Assembly (NCBI GenBank): GCA_964372165.1
Contig: CAYJPT010000001.1
Coordinates: 6,600-70,599 of the forward strand
Source of the DNA: CAYJAD01 sp964372165
Lineage (GTDB): Bacteria > Desulfobacterota > Desulfovibrionia > Desulfovibrionales > Desulfovibrionaceae
Direction: 5' to 3'
Length of the DNA: 64,000 bases
Positions 54,723 to 63,819 of this stretch are shown piece after piece. A program made the position numbers and the translations under genes. The notes below the pieces were generated by a model, which saw only the letters and a list, made by a program, of their open reading frames with translations, searched no databases and was not told the origin of the DNA. Positions within the stretch are counted from its first letter, which is position 1. Each line of letters begins with the position of its first letter.

Positions 54723-55166
54723 CTATGCGGAGGCTAGAACATTTTTAACAAAATCATCTATTGAGGATTTTTCTGATTGTGGCTCACCATCAATCTTTAG
54801 AGTATCAATCACCTCTGCGCCCATAGCATTTAATTTTTGCTCAATAGCATCTACTGCACCACAAAAATATGTATAGCTACTATCACCGCAACCAAACACT
54901 GCTGTTTTTTTGCCTTGCGCACCAATGCTATCAAATTCATCAAAAAGTGGAATAAAGTCGTCTTGCAGCTCAATTTCCTCATCACCCCAAGTAGAGCAAC
55001 CAAACAAAATTAAACTATATTTATCACAAAGCCCGCTAGCACTAACTGCGTCAGCGCTTTGATTTGTAACATTATAACCTTCTTGCTCAAGCAATTTTTC
55101 AATATGCGACGCAACAAATTCAGTATTGCCAGTGGTTGAGCCATACACAATTAAAGCTTCTTTCAT
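54723..55166 (-). CDS. Flavodoxin (Desulfovibrio type)
   Basis: The 147-residue FMN protein shows the phosphate loop YGSTTGNTEFVA (about 8-19), LFGCSTWGDEEIELQDDF and FGCGDSSYTYFCGAVDAIE, closely following the layout of Desulfovibrio vulgaris flavodoxin. It is a low-potential electron carrier that can stand in for ferredoxin when iron is short. AAGGAG lies before the ATG. A Fur-like sequence 36 bp upstream supports iron control. Confidence 0.96.
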   Translation of the reverse strand: MKEALIVYGSTTGNTEFVASHIEKLLEQEGYNVTNQSADAVSASGLCDKYSLILFGCSTWGDEEIELQDDFIPLFDEFDSIGAQGKKTAVFGCGDSSYTYFCGAVDAIEQKLNAMGAEVIDTLKIDGEPQSEKSSIDDFVKNVLASA

Positions 55167-55524
55167 AATTTTCTCCTTAAGATATATAAATTTATCGACA
55201 TGAGAATGATATTCAAAATCATAAAAATTGCAACATTTTTCTTAAAATATTTTTGATTATAATTTCACTATATTTACTGTCACTTACTTTACAACAATCT
55301 TATTTCCCAGCAAGCAATACAAAAAAAATTTCTCCAAAGCTCTTTTCAAAATCGTAAAAAATTGCCACAAGGGACGCAAATTCCCCATTATTTAAAAATA
55401 ATTGTGCAGATCTCTCAAATATCAAATTTAAGTGCTTAAAGGATTGATTAAGCTTTACATTAAACTATTAATATATCATGATGCAGGTTACACTTATATA
55501 GCTTAATCTTAATAGGAATTTTAT
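55167..55524. other. Divergent region flavodoxin / membrane protein
   Basis: This 358-bp AT-rich spacer has the Fur-like site at 55202-55220. The rest contains no gene; TAATATATCATGAT-like AT tracts precede the downstream gene. Confidence 0.45.
55202..55220. promoter_or_regulatory. Candidate Fur box
   Basis: The 19-bp GAGAATGATATTCAAAATC matches the classical Fur consensus (GATAATGATAATCATTATC) at 15 of 19 positions. It lies 36 bp upstream of the flavodoxin ATG, where a repressor would block its promoter. Confidence 0.55.
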
Positions 55525-55998
55525 ATGGCAAGTAGTCTTGGCGGAAAATCAGCCCTAACCAGTGATACAACAATACTTATGTATTATGCACTCTCAATGT
55601 TAAGCCTTGTGGTTGGAGTGACATTTTTTTTAGCTCTTATCGGTTCATTTGTATCCCGTTACATTGCAAACAAAGAAGGAGCACCCTTTGTTGAGCAACA
55701 CTGTGCCTGGATTTTTCGTAGTCTTTGCATTACACTTTTCTTAATATGCATTATCATAGTTATAACAATTTTTTTATTAGGAGCTGCAGGTGTGGTTATG
55801 CCTGACACATCCCAAATAAATAATTTTGCACAACTTTGGTCTGACCCCAGCATACGCATTGCTTTACAATATATTTTTAGTATGCTTACTTGCATACTGC
55901 TGGTACTTTTGTGGTTTATTTACCGTATACTACGTGGAGGATATGCACTGATAAAAAGACAGCCCTTGCGCGCATTAAAAGTGCATACACGACTATAA
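55525..55998 (+). CDS. Membrane protein, DUF4870-like
   Basis: The 157-residue protein has three hydrophobic segments (about 18-45, 66-90 and 112-134) and ends in a charged tail after IYRILRGGYALIKRQP. FVEQHCAWIFRSL between helices recalls the DUF4870/Tic20-like family. AGGA precedes the ATG. The role is unknown; it ends 2 bp before the next gene and so belongs to the cooS group transcript. Confidence 0.7.
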   Translation: MASSLGGKSALTSDTTILMYYALSMLSLVVGVTFFLALIGSFVSRYIANKEGAPFVEQHCAWIFRSLCITLFLICIIIVITIFLLGAAGVVMPDTSQINNFAQLWSDPSIRIALQYIFSMLTCILLVLLWFIYRILRGGYALIKRQPLRALKVHTRL

Positions 55999-56000
55999 AA

Positions 56001-56747
56001 ATGACTGTATTACCAATTGCTGCACCTTCTTGCATTCTTCCAGACCATGTGGCGGCCAATGCATATTTTTTAGCCTCTAAAGTACAAGAGGTAGGCTTAT
56101 GTTTTTTTGAAACCAAAGCTTGCCTTGATTACTCTGAAAAAGATTTGCCACAAGATCTTGCAACCCTTCCTTTAACTTGGCATATTCATTTGCCGGTTGA
56201 TTTGCCTTGGGGAACAAGTAGCGACATTCAAGCCGCTCAAGCCGCATTCAACATTGCTCAAAAGGTCAACCACCTAAATCCACGTTGTGTAGTTTTACAC
56301 CCACCAACCAAGGTAAGCCTTAAAGAACAGGAAGCACTTTTATCAAATTTTGCAGACTATTGGTATAAGCATAGTACCACACCTATATTATTAGAAAATA
56401 TTGAAGGCGCACCACTTGCAAACCTCAGTTCAAATCTTTTTAGCTCAAGCCACATACCTTTTGGTATTTGCCTTGATGTAGGGCATATGCTAGGATATGG
56501 ACATGTAGATATACTAATGAATAGTCATTTGCTAGATAAAGTTGGCTTGGTACATTGGAGCGCACCAGGAAAAAAAGATGAGCACCTTGCCCTTAAGCAC
56601 TTTACCCCATCAGAATATTTACTGGCTAAACAAGTTGTTAAAAGGATACCATGCTCAGCTCATCATATGTTAGAAATTTTTAATTGGGAAAACATTGTGC
56701 AATCCTACCCTATATTAAGGCAACTTTTGGATAATACAGATGAGTAA
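56001..56747 (+). CDS. cbiR: TIM-barrel sugar-isomerase/AP-endonuclease-like protein, probable CbiR
   Basis: ATG 56001 (MTVLPIAAPSCILPDHV) is chosen over an upstream frame that overlaps the membrane-protein gene. The 248-residue protein has the AP-endonuclease-2/xylose-isomerase-like barrel features: LCFFETK, HIHLPVDLPW, ILLENIEG, GICLDVGHMLGYG and LVHWSAP. These suit the cobamide-remodelling phosphodiesterase CbiR found in Desulfovibrionaceae and others. That assignment is from memory of the family outline, so moderate. Its stop overlaps the next start by 8 bp. Confidence 0.6.
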   Translation: MTVLPIAAPSCILPDHVAANAYFLASKVQEVGLCFFETKACLDYSEKDLPQDLATLPLTWHIHLPVDLPWGTSSDIQAAQAAFNIAQKVNHLNPRCVVLHPPTKVSLKEQEALLSNFADYWYKHSTTPILLENIEGAPLANLSSNLFSSSHIPFGICLDVGHMLGYGHVDILMNSHLLDKVGLVHWSAPGKKDEHLALKHFTPSEYLLAKQVVKRIPCSAHHMLEIFNWENIVQSYPILRQLLDNTDE

Positions 56748-57741
56748 AGCGGATAACAAAATCGCTACACGCATAATGCAATGGCGTAATACATTATGTA
56801 AAAATGATACATGGTGTATATTAATAGCGGCAGACCCAGATGCACTTGGTGCAGCCATGGCCTTAAAGCGTATTTTAAGTTACCGAGTTAAAGAGGTTAC
56901 TATTGCAAGCATTAACACCGTAACACGCCCCGATAATCTTGCCATGTTGCGCTATTTACGCATCCCCTTAGTGGACTGGCAAGAAAATATGGTCAATGAC
57001 TTTAGTCACTTTGCCATTGTAGATTCTCAACCACATCATAATCCGGCCTTTGAAAAAGTAAAATTTTCTGTCATTATTGATCATCACCCCTTAGCTGAAA
57101 AAACCACATATGAAGCTGATTTTATAGATATTTGCCCAGAATATGGTGCAACATGCACCATGATGACGCGTTATATAAAAGCCTTAAATATTCGTCCTGG
57201 TAAATTACTTGCCACAGCCATGCTTTATGGCATTCGTGCCGACACAGCAGCCTTTGACCGCAGCGGTATTACCGTTGATTTCCAAGCTTATCAATATCTA
57301 TCACGCTTTGCAGATATAAATTTAATGCGACGTATTTTTCGTAGTGAATATCTTTTAAGCTGGCTTCCTCTTTTTAGTCGTGCATTTCGCAGCCTTAAAA
57401 CTTGCAAAACAGGGGCTCATGCCCATGTGGGCGATGTTAAATCACCGGATTTATTGGTAGCCATTGCTGATTTTTTTACACGCGTACATGGTTTACGCTG
57501 GGTTGCTGTTAGTGGTGTATTTAATGACACTGCTGTTATAATTTTTAGAAGCGATGGTAGTAAAAATATGGGTAACTTTGCTTCTCAGCTTTTTGGCGAC
57601 ATTGGTTCAGCAGGTGGTCACAAAAATATGGCCCGTGCCGAAATACCAATCATTGCCATTGATGCCGTAAACGTTCAAGATTTTATATATGGTAAACTCA
57701 TGCCATACTGCAAAACTAAGAAACGGAAAAACAACAACTAG
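56740..57741 (+). CDS. DHH-family phosphoesterase with altered motif I
   Basis: The 333-residue protein resembles NrnA/RecJ-type DHH phosphoesterases. Motif III reads VIIDHHPL and motif II VDSQPHHN. The C-terminal DHHA1 region contains GSAGGHKNMARAEIP. Motif I, normally H-x-N-P-D-G-D-A, reads AADPDALGAA: two Asp remain but the leading His is missing. It may be a divergent oligoribonuclease/pAp phosphatase or have another phosphodiester substrate. It is coupled to the preceding gene and ends 22 bp before cooS. Confidence 0.8.
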   Translation: MSKADNKIATRIMQWRNTLCKNDTWCILIAADPDALGAAMALKRILSYRVKEVTIASINTVTRPDNLAMLRYLRIPLVDWQENMVNDFSHFAIVDSQPHHNPAFEKVKFSVIIDHHPLAEKTTYEADFIDICPEYGATCTMMTRYIKALNIRPGKLLATAMLYGIRADTAAFDRSGITVDFQAYQYLSRFADINLMRRIFRSEYLLSWLPLFSRAFRSLKTCKTGAHAHVGDVKSPDLLVAIADFFTRVHGLRWVAVSGVFNDTAVIIFRSDGSKNMGNFASQLFGDIGSAGGHKNMARAEIPIIAIDAVNVQDFIYGKLMPYCKTKKRKNNN

Positions 57742-57763
57742 CCACAATAAAAAGGAGATTTTC

Positions 57764-59668
57764 ATGGCTCAACAAAAAACCCCAAAGAGCGCCTCAGAAC
57801 TAACTATCTGGAAAGATGCCACCGCAATGATTGAAAAGGCACGTGCAGAAAATATCCAAACTGTATGGGACCGCTTTGAACAGCAACAACCTGCATGTAA
57901 ATTCTGTGAGCTTGGCACTACTTGTAAAAACTGTAGCATGGGTCCATGCCGCGTTGTGCATAGTGAGGATGGCACAGGTAAAAGAGCCTTAGGTGTTTGT
58001 GGGGCAAATGCTGATATTATTGTTGCACGTAACTTTGCACGTTTTGTGGCTGGAGGTTCAGCAAGTCACTCTGACCACGGTCGTGACCTTATTGAAGTTT
58101 TAGAAGCCGTAGCCCTTAATCAAGCACCAGACTATTGCATTAAAGATGAAGAAAAACTACGCCGCATTGCCGCTGAACTTGGCATTGAGGTTGAAAATAA
58201 AGACACTCTCGTCGTAGCAAAAGAACTTGCTGAGTTATTTTTTAGTGACTTTAGTAGTCGCCGCAAGGAAGTTTCTTTCATCGGTCGCGTACCCGAAAAG
58301 CGTCGTGAACTGTGGAATAAACTTAATATAACACCACGTGGCGTTGACCGCGAAGTGGTAGAGATGATGCATCGCACACATATGGGTGTTGATAATGATG
58401 CAGTAAATATTCTTCTGCACTCTGCACGATGTGCCTTGGCTGATGGCTGGGCAGGCTCCATGATAGGTACAGAACTATCAGATATTCTTTTTGGTACTCC
58501 AAGCCCAAGAACTTCACAAGCTAACCTTGGCGTATTAAAAGAAGATTGTGTTAATATATTAGTACACGGTCATAACCCTGTTGTATCAGAAGTTATATTA
58601 GCCGCTGCCAAAGACCCAGAGCTTGTTGCTTTAGCCAAAGAAAATGGTGCCAGCGGTGGTATCAACGTAGCCGGACTTTGCTGTACAGGCAATGAACTGC
58701 TCATGCGTCAAGGCGTGCCCATGGCCGGCAACCACCTTATGACTGAGCTTGCCCTTGTAACTGGCGCAGTAGAAGCCATTGTTGTTGACTACCAATGTAT
58801 TATGCCATCACTGGTTAATATTGCATCATGCTACCATACACGCTTTATTGACACTGCTGCTAAGGCTCGCTTTACAGGAGCTGATCACTATACCATCAAA
58901 CCAAATACTGCACTTGAGCAAGGCAAAGCCATTGTGCGTAGCGCAGTTGAAGGATTCAAAAAACGCGATCCTAATCGTGTAAATATACCTGATACACCTA
59001 TTGAAATTATGACAGGTTTCTCCAATGAAGCAATCTTGGGTGCTCTTGGGGGCACAGCAGCACCGCTGTTAGACGCTATCAAAAGTGGGGCTATTCGTGG
59101 TGCAGTAGCAGTTGTTGGCTGTAACAATCCAAGAATTAAACATGACTCCCTAAATGTTGGACTCATGAAAGAGCTTATCAAGCGTGATATTTTAGTATTG
59201 GTCACAGGTTGTGTTACAACCTCAGCCGGTAAAGCTGGGCTACTTATGCCACAAGGTGCAGACATGGCCGGTGACGGCTTAAAGAGTGTTTGTAATGCAC
59301 TTAAAATACCACCAGTATTACACATGGGTAGTTGCGTAGACAATTCACGTGTATTACAGCTTTGCGGACTTTTGGCCAATGAGCTTGGCGTTGACATATC
59401 TGACCTACCAGTTGCAGCATCAGCACCGGAATGGTATTCAGAAAAAGCTGTTGCCATTGGTCTTTATGCTGTTGCAAGTGGAGTTTATACTCACATTGGA
59501 CACCCACCACACATACTTGGCTCACCACTGGTTACACAACTGGCAGTGCAAGGGCTTGAAGATGTAGTTGGTGCAAGCTTTGGTGTTGAATCTGATGCCG
59601 TAAAAGCAGCTGAGCTAATTGATGCAAGAATTAGTGCTAAACGTGTTGCATTAGGTCTTAGCAAGTAA
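57764..59668 (+). CDS. cooS: Anaerobic carbon monoxide dehydrogenase, catalytic subunit (CooS)
   Basis: ATG 57764 with AAGGAG upstream gives a 634-residue protein. The N-terminus holds the cysteine cluster CKFCELGTTCKNC and MGPC (Cys45, 48, 54, 57, 62) for the B and D Fe-S clusters. Downstream are AGLCCTGNELLMR, VVDYQCIMPSL, AVVGCNNPRIKHD, LVTGCVTTSAGKAG and HMGSCVDNSRVL, which supply ligands of the Ni-4Fe-5S C cluster. It oxidises CO or reduces CO2 with a ferredoxin partner. No cooF, CO-sensor cooA or acetyl-CoA synthase subunit is adjacent. Confidence 0.97.
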   Translation: MAQQKTPKSASELTIWKDATAMIEKARAENIQTVWDRFEQQQPACKFCELGTTCKNCSMGPCRVVHSEDGTGKRALGVCGANADIIVARNFARFVAGGSASHSDHGRDLIEVLEAVALNQAPDYCIKDEEKLRRIAAELGIEVENKDTLVVAKELAELFFSDFSSRRKEVSFIGRVPEKRRELWNKLNITPRGVDREVVEMMHRTHMGVDNDAVNILLHSARCALADGWAGSMIGTELSDILFGTPSPRTSQANLGVLKEDCVNILVHGHNPVVSEVILAAAKDPELVALAKENGASGGINVAGLCCTGNELLMRQGVPMAGNHLMTELALVTGAVEAIVVDYQCIMPSLVNIASCYHTRFIDTAAKARFTGADHYTIKPNTALEQGKAIVRSAVEGFKKRDPNRVNIPDTPIEIMTGFSNEAILGALGGTAAPLLDAIKSGAIRGAVAVVGCNNPRIKHDSLNVGLMKELIKRDILVLVTGCVTTSAGKAGLLMPQGADMAGDGLKSVCNALKIPPVLHMGSCVDNSRVLQLCGLLANELGVDISDLPVAASAPEWYSEKAVAIGLYAVASGVYTHIGHPPHILGSPLVTQLAVQGLEDVVGASFGVESDAVKAAELIDARISAKRVALGLSK

Positions 59669-59698
59669 CAAGTACAAATATTATAAAACAATAAATTC

Positions 59699-59739
59699 AA
59701 TTGCCAGAAAAGCGTACTCAACAAGCTTTTCTGGCAATT
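59699..59739 (+). terminator. Terminator between cooS and cooC
   Basis: A perfect 15-bp stem (59699-59713 with 59725-59739; core TTGCCAGAAAAGC) precedes TTTA. It shares its core with 11067-11107. Partial read-through would lower cooC expression relative to cooS. Confidence 0.8.
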
Positions 59740-59767
59740 TTACATAACATAAAAAAATGAGCTTAAT

Positions 59768-60577
59768 ATGAAGATTGCCATAGCCGGTAAAGGTGGAGTA
59801 GGTAAAAGCACATTAACCGCTAAATTGGGTAATACATTGGCCCTTTGCGGTCAAAACGTATGGCTAGTTGACGCTGATACAGCAACATCATTGGGCCAAG
59901 CTTGTGGCTTAAGTGCCAAGCAATTACCCTTACCCTTAGCAGCTCAACAAGAACTCTTGCATCAGCGCACCACTGCAGGTAATGCATCACTACTATCGCT
60001 TACCCCAAGAGTTGACGACCTGCCGGAAAGCTTGTGCGTACCCTTGCCCATTTTTGGTACTGACACAAGACACACAAAGCAAGGGAAAAAAAATCTTCTA
60101 CTAATGGGTGGTCTACATCATGCCGGTGGAGGGTGCGCCTGTGAGGCCAATGCTTTACTAAAAGCACTTTTGGCACACTTGGTACTAGAGCGTAAAGAGT
60201 GGGTATTGGTAGATTTAGAAGCAGGGGTTGAACATTTAGGGCGAGGCACTGTAGCCTCTGTTGAGCAATTACTAATTGTTGCTGAACCAAGCAAGCACTC
60301 CTTAGATATTGCCGCTCAAATAGGACTTATGGCTACAGAGATGGGTTTGACCAAGCAACTATTAGTATTAAATCGTGCCACAGAAGATCAAAAAAAATCT
60401 TTACAAACCCTCAATATAGCTGGCTTACCAAGTACATGCATAACCATACCACCATGCCAACATTTGATGGAACAACGCCTTACATCATCTGCCGTACTAG
60501 GTTTTGATGATAACATTGATGCCCAAAGCCATAAAGATATGTTAGCACTATTAAAAGCTTGTGGTTATGAGCTATAA
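59768..60577 (+). CDS. cooC: CO dehydrogenase nickel-insertion ATPase (CooC)
   Basis: The 269-residue MinD/ParA-like ATPase starts MKIAIAGKGGVGKST (deviant Walker A, residues 7-15). It carries the metal-binding CxC pair GCAC (Cys123, Cys125), a Walker B-like VLVDLEAGVEHLGRG, and LLIVAEPSKHSLDIA. It delivers nickel to CooS in an ATP-dependent way. It lies 99 bp after cooS, past a terminator. The ribosome site is weak. Confidence 0.93.
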   Translation: MKIAIAGKGGVGKSTLTAKLGNTLALCGQNVWLVDADTATSLGQACGLSAKQLPLPLAAQQELLHQRTTAGNASLLSLTPRVDDLPESLCVPLPIFGTDTRHTKQGKKNLLLMGGLHHAGGGCACEANALLKALLAHLVLERKEWVLVDLEAGVEHLGRGTVASVEQLLIVAEPSKHSLDIAAQIGLMATEMGLTKQLLVLNRATEDQKKSLQTLNIAGLPSTCITIPPCQHLMEQRLTSSAVLGFDDNIDAQSHKDMLALLKACGYEL

Positions 60578-60594
60578 AAGCTCACACCAAAAAA

Positions 60595-60622
60595 CAAGCC
60601 CAATGCTTTTGCATCAGGCTTG
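60595..60622 (-). terminator. Terminator downstream of the gap-fba run
   Basis: The nested stem CAAGCC/GGCTTG (60595-60600/60617-60622) with inner ATGC/GCAT is followed on the minus strand by TTTTTT. It ends the 60701 gene and faces the cooC stop. Confidence 0.7.
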
Positions 60623-60700
60623 AATATAAATCTCAAGGGGAAAACCATTTGAAAAATATTAAACTTAAATTTTAGCCATTAAGCATAAAATCAACACAAA

Positions 60701-61702
60701 TTACCAATCGTCACCCACAAGGTTAATTAAACGTACAAGCTGGTTGGTAAATCCGGCCTCATTATCATACCAAACAATAGTTTTAACAAGATGCGCAACA
60801 CTTACCATAGTACTTAAAGAGTCCACAACTCCACCATATGTACTTCCAACATAGTCTACAGAAACCAAGGGTTCTACACTATAGCCCAAGGTATCTATTA
60901 AATATGTGTCACATGCTGCCTTAAAAGCCGCATTGACTGAGTCGACAGTACAAGGTCTATCCACGGCACAAGTTATATCAACCATGGACACATTGGACGT
61001 AGGGACACGCACAGCCATACCATCCAACTTGCCGGCAAGCTCGGGCAAAACCAAAGCCAATGCTTTAGCAGCTCCTGTTGTTGTAGGCAGCATAGACATG
61101 GCAGCAGCACGTCCACGGCGTATATCTTTATGCGTGCCGTCAACAATGCGCTGACTCATAGTATAAGAATGAATTGTATTTACAAGACCATACCTTATGC
61201 CAAAAGCCTCATGCAAAACCTTAGTTGCAGGTGCAAGACAGTTAGTTGTACAAGATGCTGCTGAAATAACCTCATGCGCCCTTGGGTCATACATAAATTC
61301 ATTAACCCCGGCCACAATAGTTACATCGGCCTCCTTACAAGGCGCACTGATAATAACCTTTCTTGCTCCACATTCAATATGCTTGGCAAGATCTGCACGG
61401 GCTTTAATGCTACCGGTAGATTCAACTACAAGGTCCACATCGTATTTCTTCCAATTCCACTGCCCCATATCATAGCGAGTAATTGGAATATGTACGCCAT
61501 CAATAATTAAACCATCATCATCAAAGTCAACGCTTCCTTTATACTTACCATGTGTTGAGTCATATTTAAACAAATAAGCTAAATTACTATTGCTTGAACG
61601 AGCATTAATAGCCCCAATTTTTATACTAGAGTTTTCACACAAAAGGCGTACCAAATACCTACCAATACGCCCAAAACCATTAATGCCGATAGTAAGCGAC
61701 AT
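60701..61702 (-). CDS. gap: Glyceraldehyde-3-phosphate dehydrogenase paralogue with altered cofactor loop
   Basis: The 333-residue protein has the GAPDH Rossmann start [11 protein letters not shown], catalytic Cys151 in [18 protein letters not shown] and WYDNEAGFTNQ (usual form WYDNEWGY). At the end of the second strand, where NAD enzymes have IND, it has INARSSNSN: the Asp that binds the adenosine ribose is Ala34, followed by Arg35. That suggests relaxed or NADP preference. The neighbouring gene at 62737 encodes a conventional enzyme. It could serve the biosynthetic direction, or act as an erythrose-4-phosphate-type dehydrogenase. Confidence 0.9.
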   Translation of the reverse strand: MSLTIGINGFGRIGRYLVRLLCENSSIKIGAINARSSNSNLAYLFKYDSTHGKYKGSVDFDDDGLIIDGVHIPITRYDMGQWNWKKYDVDLVVESTGSIKARADLAKHIECGARKVIISAPCKEADVTIVAGVNEFMYDPRAHEVISAASCTTNCLAPATKVLHEAFGIRYGLVNTIHSYTMSQRIVDGTHKDIRRGRAAAMSMLPTTTGAAKALALVLPELAGKLDGMAVRVPTSNVSMVDITCAVDRPCTVDSVNAAFKAACDTYLIDTLGYSVEPLVSVDYVGSTYGGVVDSLSTMVSVAHLVKTIVWYDNEAGFTNQLVRLINLVGDDW

Positions 61703-61728
61703 AATCCCCCCTTAAAAATTATTAAAAA

Positions 61729-62652
61729 CTAAGCTTTTCCTGATGTTCCCATAACATTACGTATTTTATGTGCAACCATATCTTTTACTGCTACTCGAGC
61801 TGGGGTTAAATAACCACGTGGGTCAAACTGGTCAGGTTGCTCTACCATAAATTTACGTATAGATGCTGTAAGAGCCAAACGAATATCTGTATCAACATTA
61901 ATTTTGCAAACTGCCATAGCAGCAGCTTTGCGTAGCATATCTTCAGGCACACCACGTGCACCACCCACTTGTCCGCCATACTCATTGCACATATTTACAA
62001 ACTCTTCGGGCACACTTGATGCACCATGTAACACCAATGGCACGCCTGGCAAACCGGCAGCAATCTTTTCTAAGCGCGGAAAGTCAAGCTTGGCTTCGCC
62101 TTTAAATTTATAAGCACCGTGACTTGTACCAATGGCAATAGCTAAAGAATCACAACCAGTGCGCTCTACAAATTCTACCGCCTCATCAGGGTCTGTAAAC
62201 ACATGCTCATCTGAAGAAACATGCTCTTCAACACCAGCAAGTTTACCAAGCTCAGCCTCAACCCATACGCCTTTATCATGTGCATATTCAACAACTTGCT
62301 TAGTTATAGCTATATTTTCCTCAAAAGAAAGATGTGAACCATCAATCATAACAGAGGTAAATCCACCATCAATACAATCTTTACACATCTCAAAGGTTGG
62401 GCCGTGGTCAAGATGCACAACAACAGGCACATCTGCCTCTAAAAGGGCTGCTTCTACTAATTTCATAATATAGATTTGCCCAGCGTATTTGCGTGCTCCT
62501 GCAGATACTTGCAAAATAACAGGAGATTTCTCTTGTGCAGCAGCCTGCATAATGCCCTGAATAATCTCCATATTATTAACATTAAAACCACCAATGGCAT
62601 AACCATCAGTGTAGGCTTTTGCAAACATATCGTGAGGTCCGATAAGTGGCAT
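61729..62652 (-). CDS. fba: Class II fructose-1,6-bisphosphate aldolase
   Basis: The 307-residue zinc enzyme shows GGFNVNNMEIIQGIM, VVVHLDHGPTFEMC (zinc His and catalytic Asp), SVMIDGSHLSFEENI, AIAIGTSHGAYKF and LVLHGASSVP, then KINVDTDIR. It interconverts fructose bisphosphate with the two triose phosphates. AGGAG lies before the ATG. It lies between two gap genes: the upstream one is separated by a terminator and the downstream one starts 26 bp after the fba stop. Confidence 0.96.
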   Translation of the reverse strand: MPLIGPHDMFAKAYTDGYAIGGFNVNNMEIIQGIMQAAAQEKSPVILQVSAGARKYAGQIYIMKLVEAALLEADVPVVVHLDHGPTFEMCKDCIDGGFTSVMIDGSHLSFEENIAITKQVVEYAHDKGVWVEAELGKLAGVEEHVSSDEHVFTDPDEAVEFVERTGCDSLAIAIGTSHGAYKFKGEAKLDFPRLEKIAAGLPGVPLVLHGASSVPEEFVNMCNEYGGQVGGARGVPEDMLRKAAAMAVCKINVDTDIRLALTASIRKFMVEQPDQFDPRGYLTPARVAVKDMVAHKIRNVMGTSGKA

Positions 62653-62686
62653 AACACACTCCTTTGATAAAATTAAAAATTAAAAA

Positions 62687-62719
62687 TCAGAGGACATTCA
62701 CAAAAAAAATGCCCTCTGA
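62687..62719 (-). terminator. Terminator between gap (62737) and fba
   Basis: On the minus strand the stem TCAGAGG/CCTCTGA (62713-62719/62687-62693), with an inner CATT/AATG, is followed by a T-rich run. Expression of fba must come from read-through or its own promoter. Confidence 0.8.
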
Positions 62720-62736
62720 TGATTTAAGTTACTTTT

Positions 62737-63753
62737 TTATAAACCTTTTTCACTCATAAACACGATTAAATCGCACACGCGGCAAGAGTAGCCCCATTCA
62801 TTATCATACCAGCTTACAACCTTTGCTAATGTACCATCTTGAACTGTGCTATACTCCACTTCAAGGATTGATGAATGTGGATTTGATTTAAAATCCATAG
62901 AAACAAGAGGTTTTTCGCAATATTCTAAAATATTTTTCAATGGACCATCAGCAGCTTTTTTCATGGCAGCTAACATGGTTTCGGTATCAGTTGGTTTTTC
63001 TAATAATGCCACAAAGTCCACTACAGATACTGTTGGAGTTGGAACACGCAAAGAGTAACCGGTAAACTTACCTTTTAACGCAGGAATAACCTTAGCCACG
63101 GCTTGGGCAGCACCTGTTGATGTTGGAATAATACTGCATGCACCAGCACGAGCACGACGCAAATCCTTATGTGCCATATCAAGCATACGCTGATCATTGG
63201 TATATGAGTGAATTGTGGTCATAGTACCTTGTACAATGCCAAACTCATTTTGCAAAACTAAGGCTACAGGTGCTAAGCAGTTTGTTGTGCAAGATGCATT
63301 AGAAACTACATTATGCGCCTTGGGATCATATTTATCTTGGTTAACACCAAGCACAATGGTTAAGTCTTCATCTTTAGCTGGTGCACTTATAATAACTTTC
63401 TTTGCGCCATTATCCATGTGCACATGAGCGTCTTTTGCGGAGCGGAACATACCGGTTGATTCAACTACTATATCGACACCATAGTCACCCCACTTCAAAT
63501 TAGCAGGGTCACGCTCTGCAAAGCAATGCACGTTCCACTCACCAACTTGAACATTACTTCCATCTATTTTAGCATCCAAATATGCGCGCCCGTATACTGA
63601 ATCATATTCCAAGAGGTGAAAGTTTGTTTCAGCATCATATAAATCATTGATGGCAACAACTTCTACCTTGTCTTTATAATGTGAAAAAAGAGCACGGAAA
63701 ACTTGTCGCCCTATGCGACCAAAACCGTTAATACCAACTTTTACCTTACTCAT
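62737..63753 (-). CDS. gap: Glyceraldehyde-3-phosphate dehydrogenase, NAD type
   Basis: The 338-residue protein begins [18 protein letters not shown] and keeps the NAD-specifying INDLYDAE loop. The catalytic Cys lies in [12 protein letters not shown], with [40 protein letters not shown] and [11 protein letters not shown]. It is the likely main glycolytic enzyme, oxidising glyceraldehyde-3-phosphate to 1,3-bisphosphoglycerate. GAGG precedes the ATG. It probably heads the gap-fba-gap cluster. Confidence 0.96.
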   Translation of the reverse strand: MSKVKVGINGFGRIGRQVFRALFSHYKDKVEVVAINDLYDAETNFHLLEYDSVYGRAYLDAKIDGSNVQVGEWNVHCFAERDPANLKWGDYGVDIVVESTGMFRSAKDAHVHMDNGAKKVIISAPAKDEDLTIVLGVNQDKYDPKAHNVVSNASCTTNCLAPVALVLQNEFGIVQGTMTTIHSYTNDQRMLDMAHKDLRRARAGACSIIPTSTGAAQAVAKVIPALKGKFTGYSLRVPTPTVSVVDFVALLEKPTDTETMLAAMKKAADGPLKNILEYCEKPLVSMDFKSNPHSSILEVEYSTVQDGTLAKVVSWYDNEWGYSCRVCDLIVFMSEKGL

Positions 63754-63819
63754 AATGCATCCTCACACTGTTTAATGGTTAAAAAATACATCTTAAAATA
63801 CTGCACAAAGCAAAAAATA

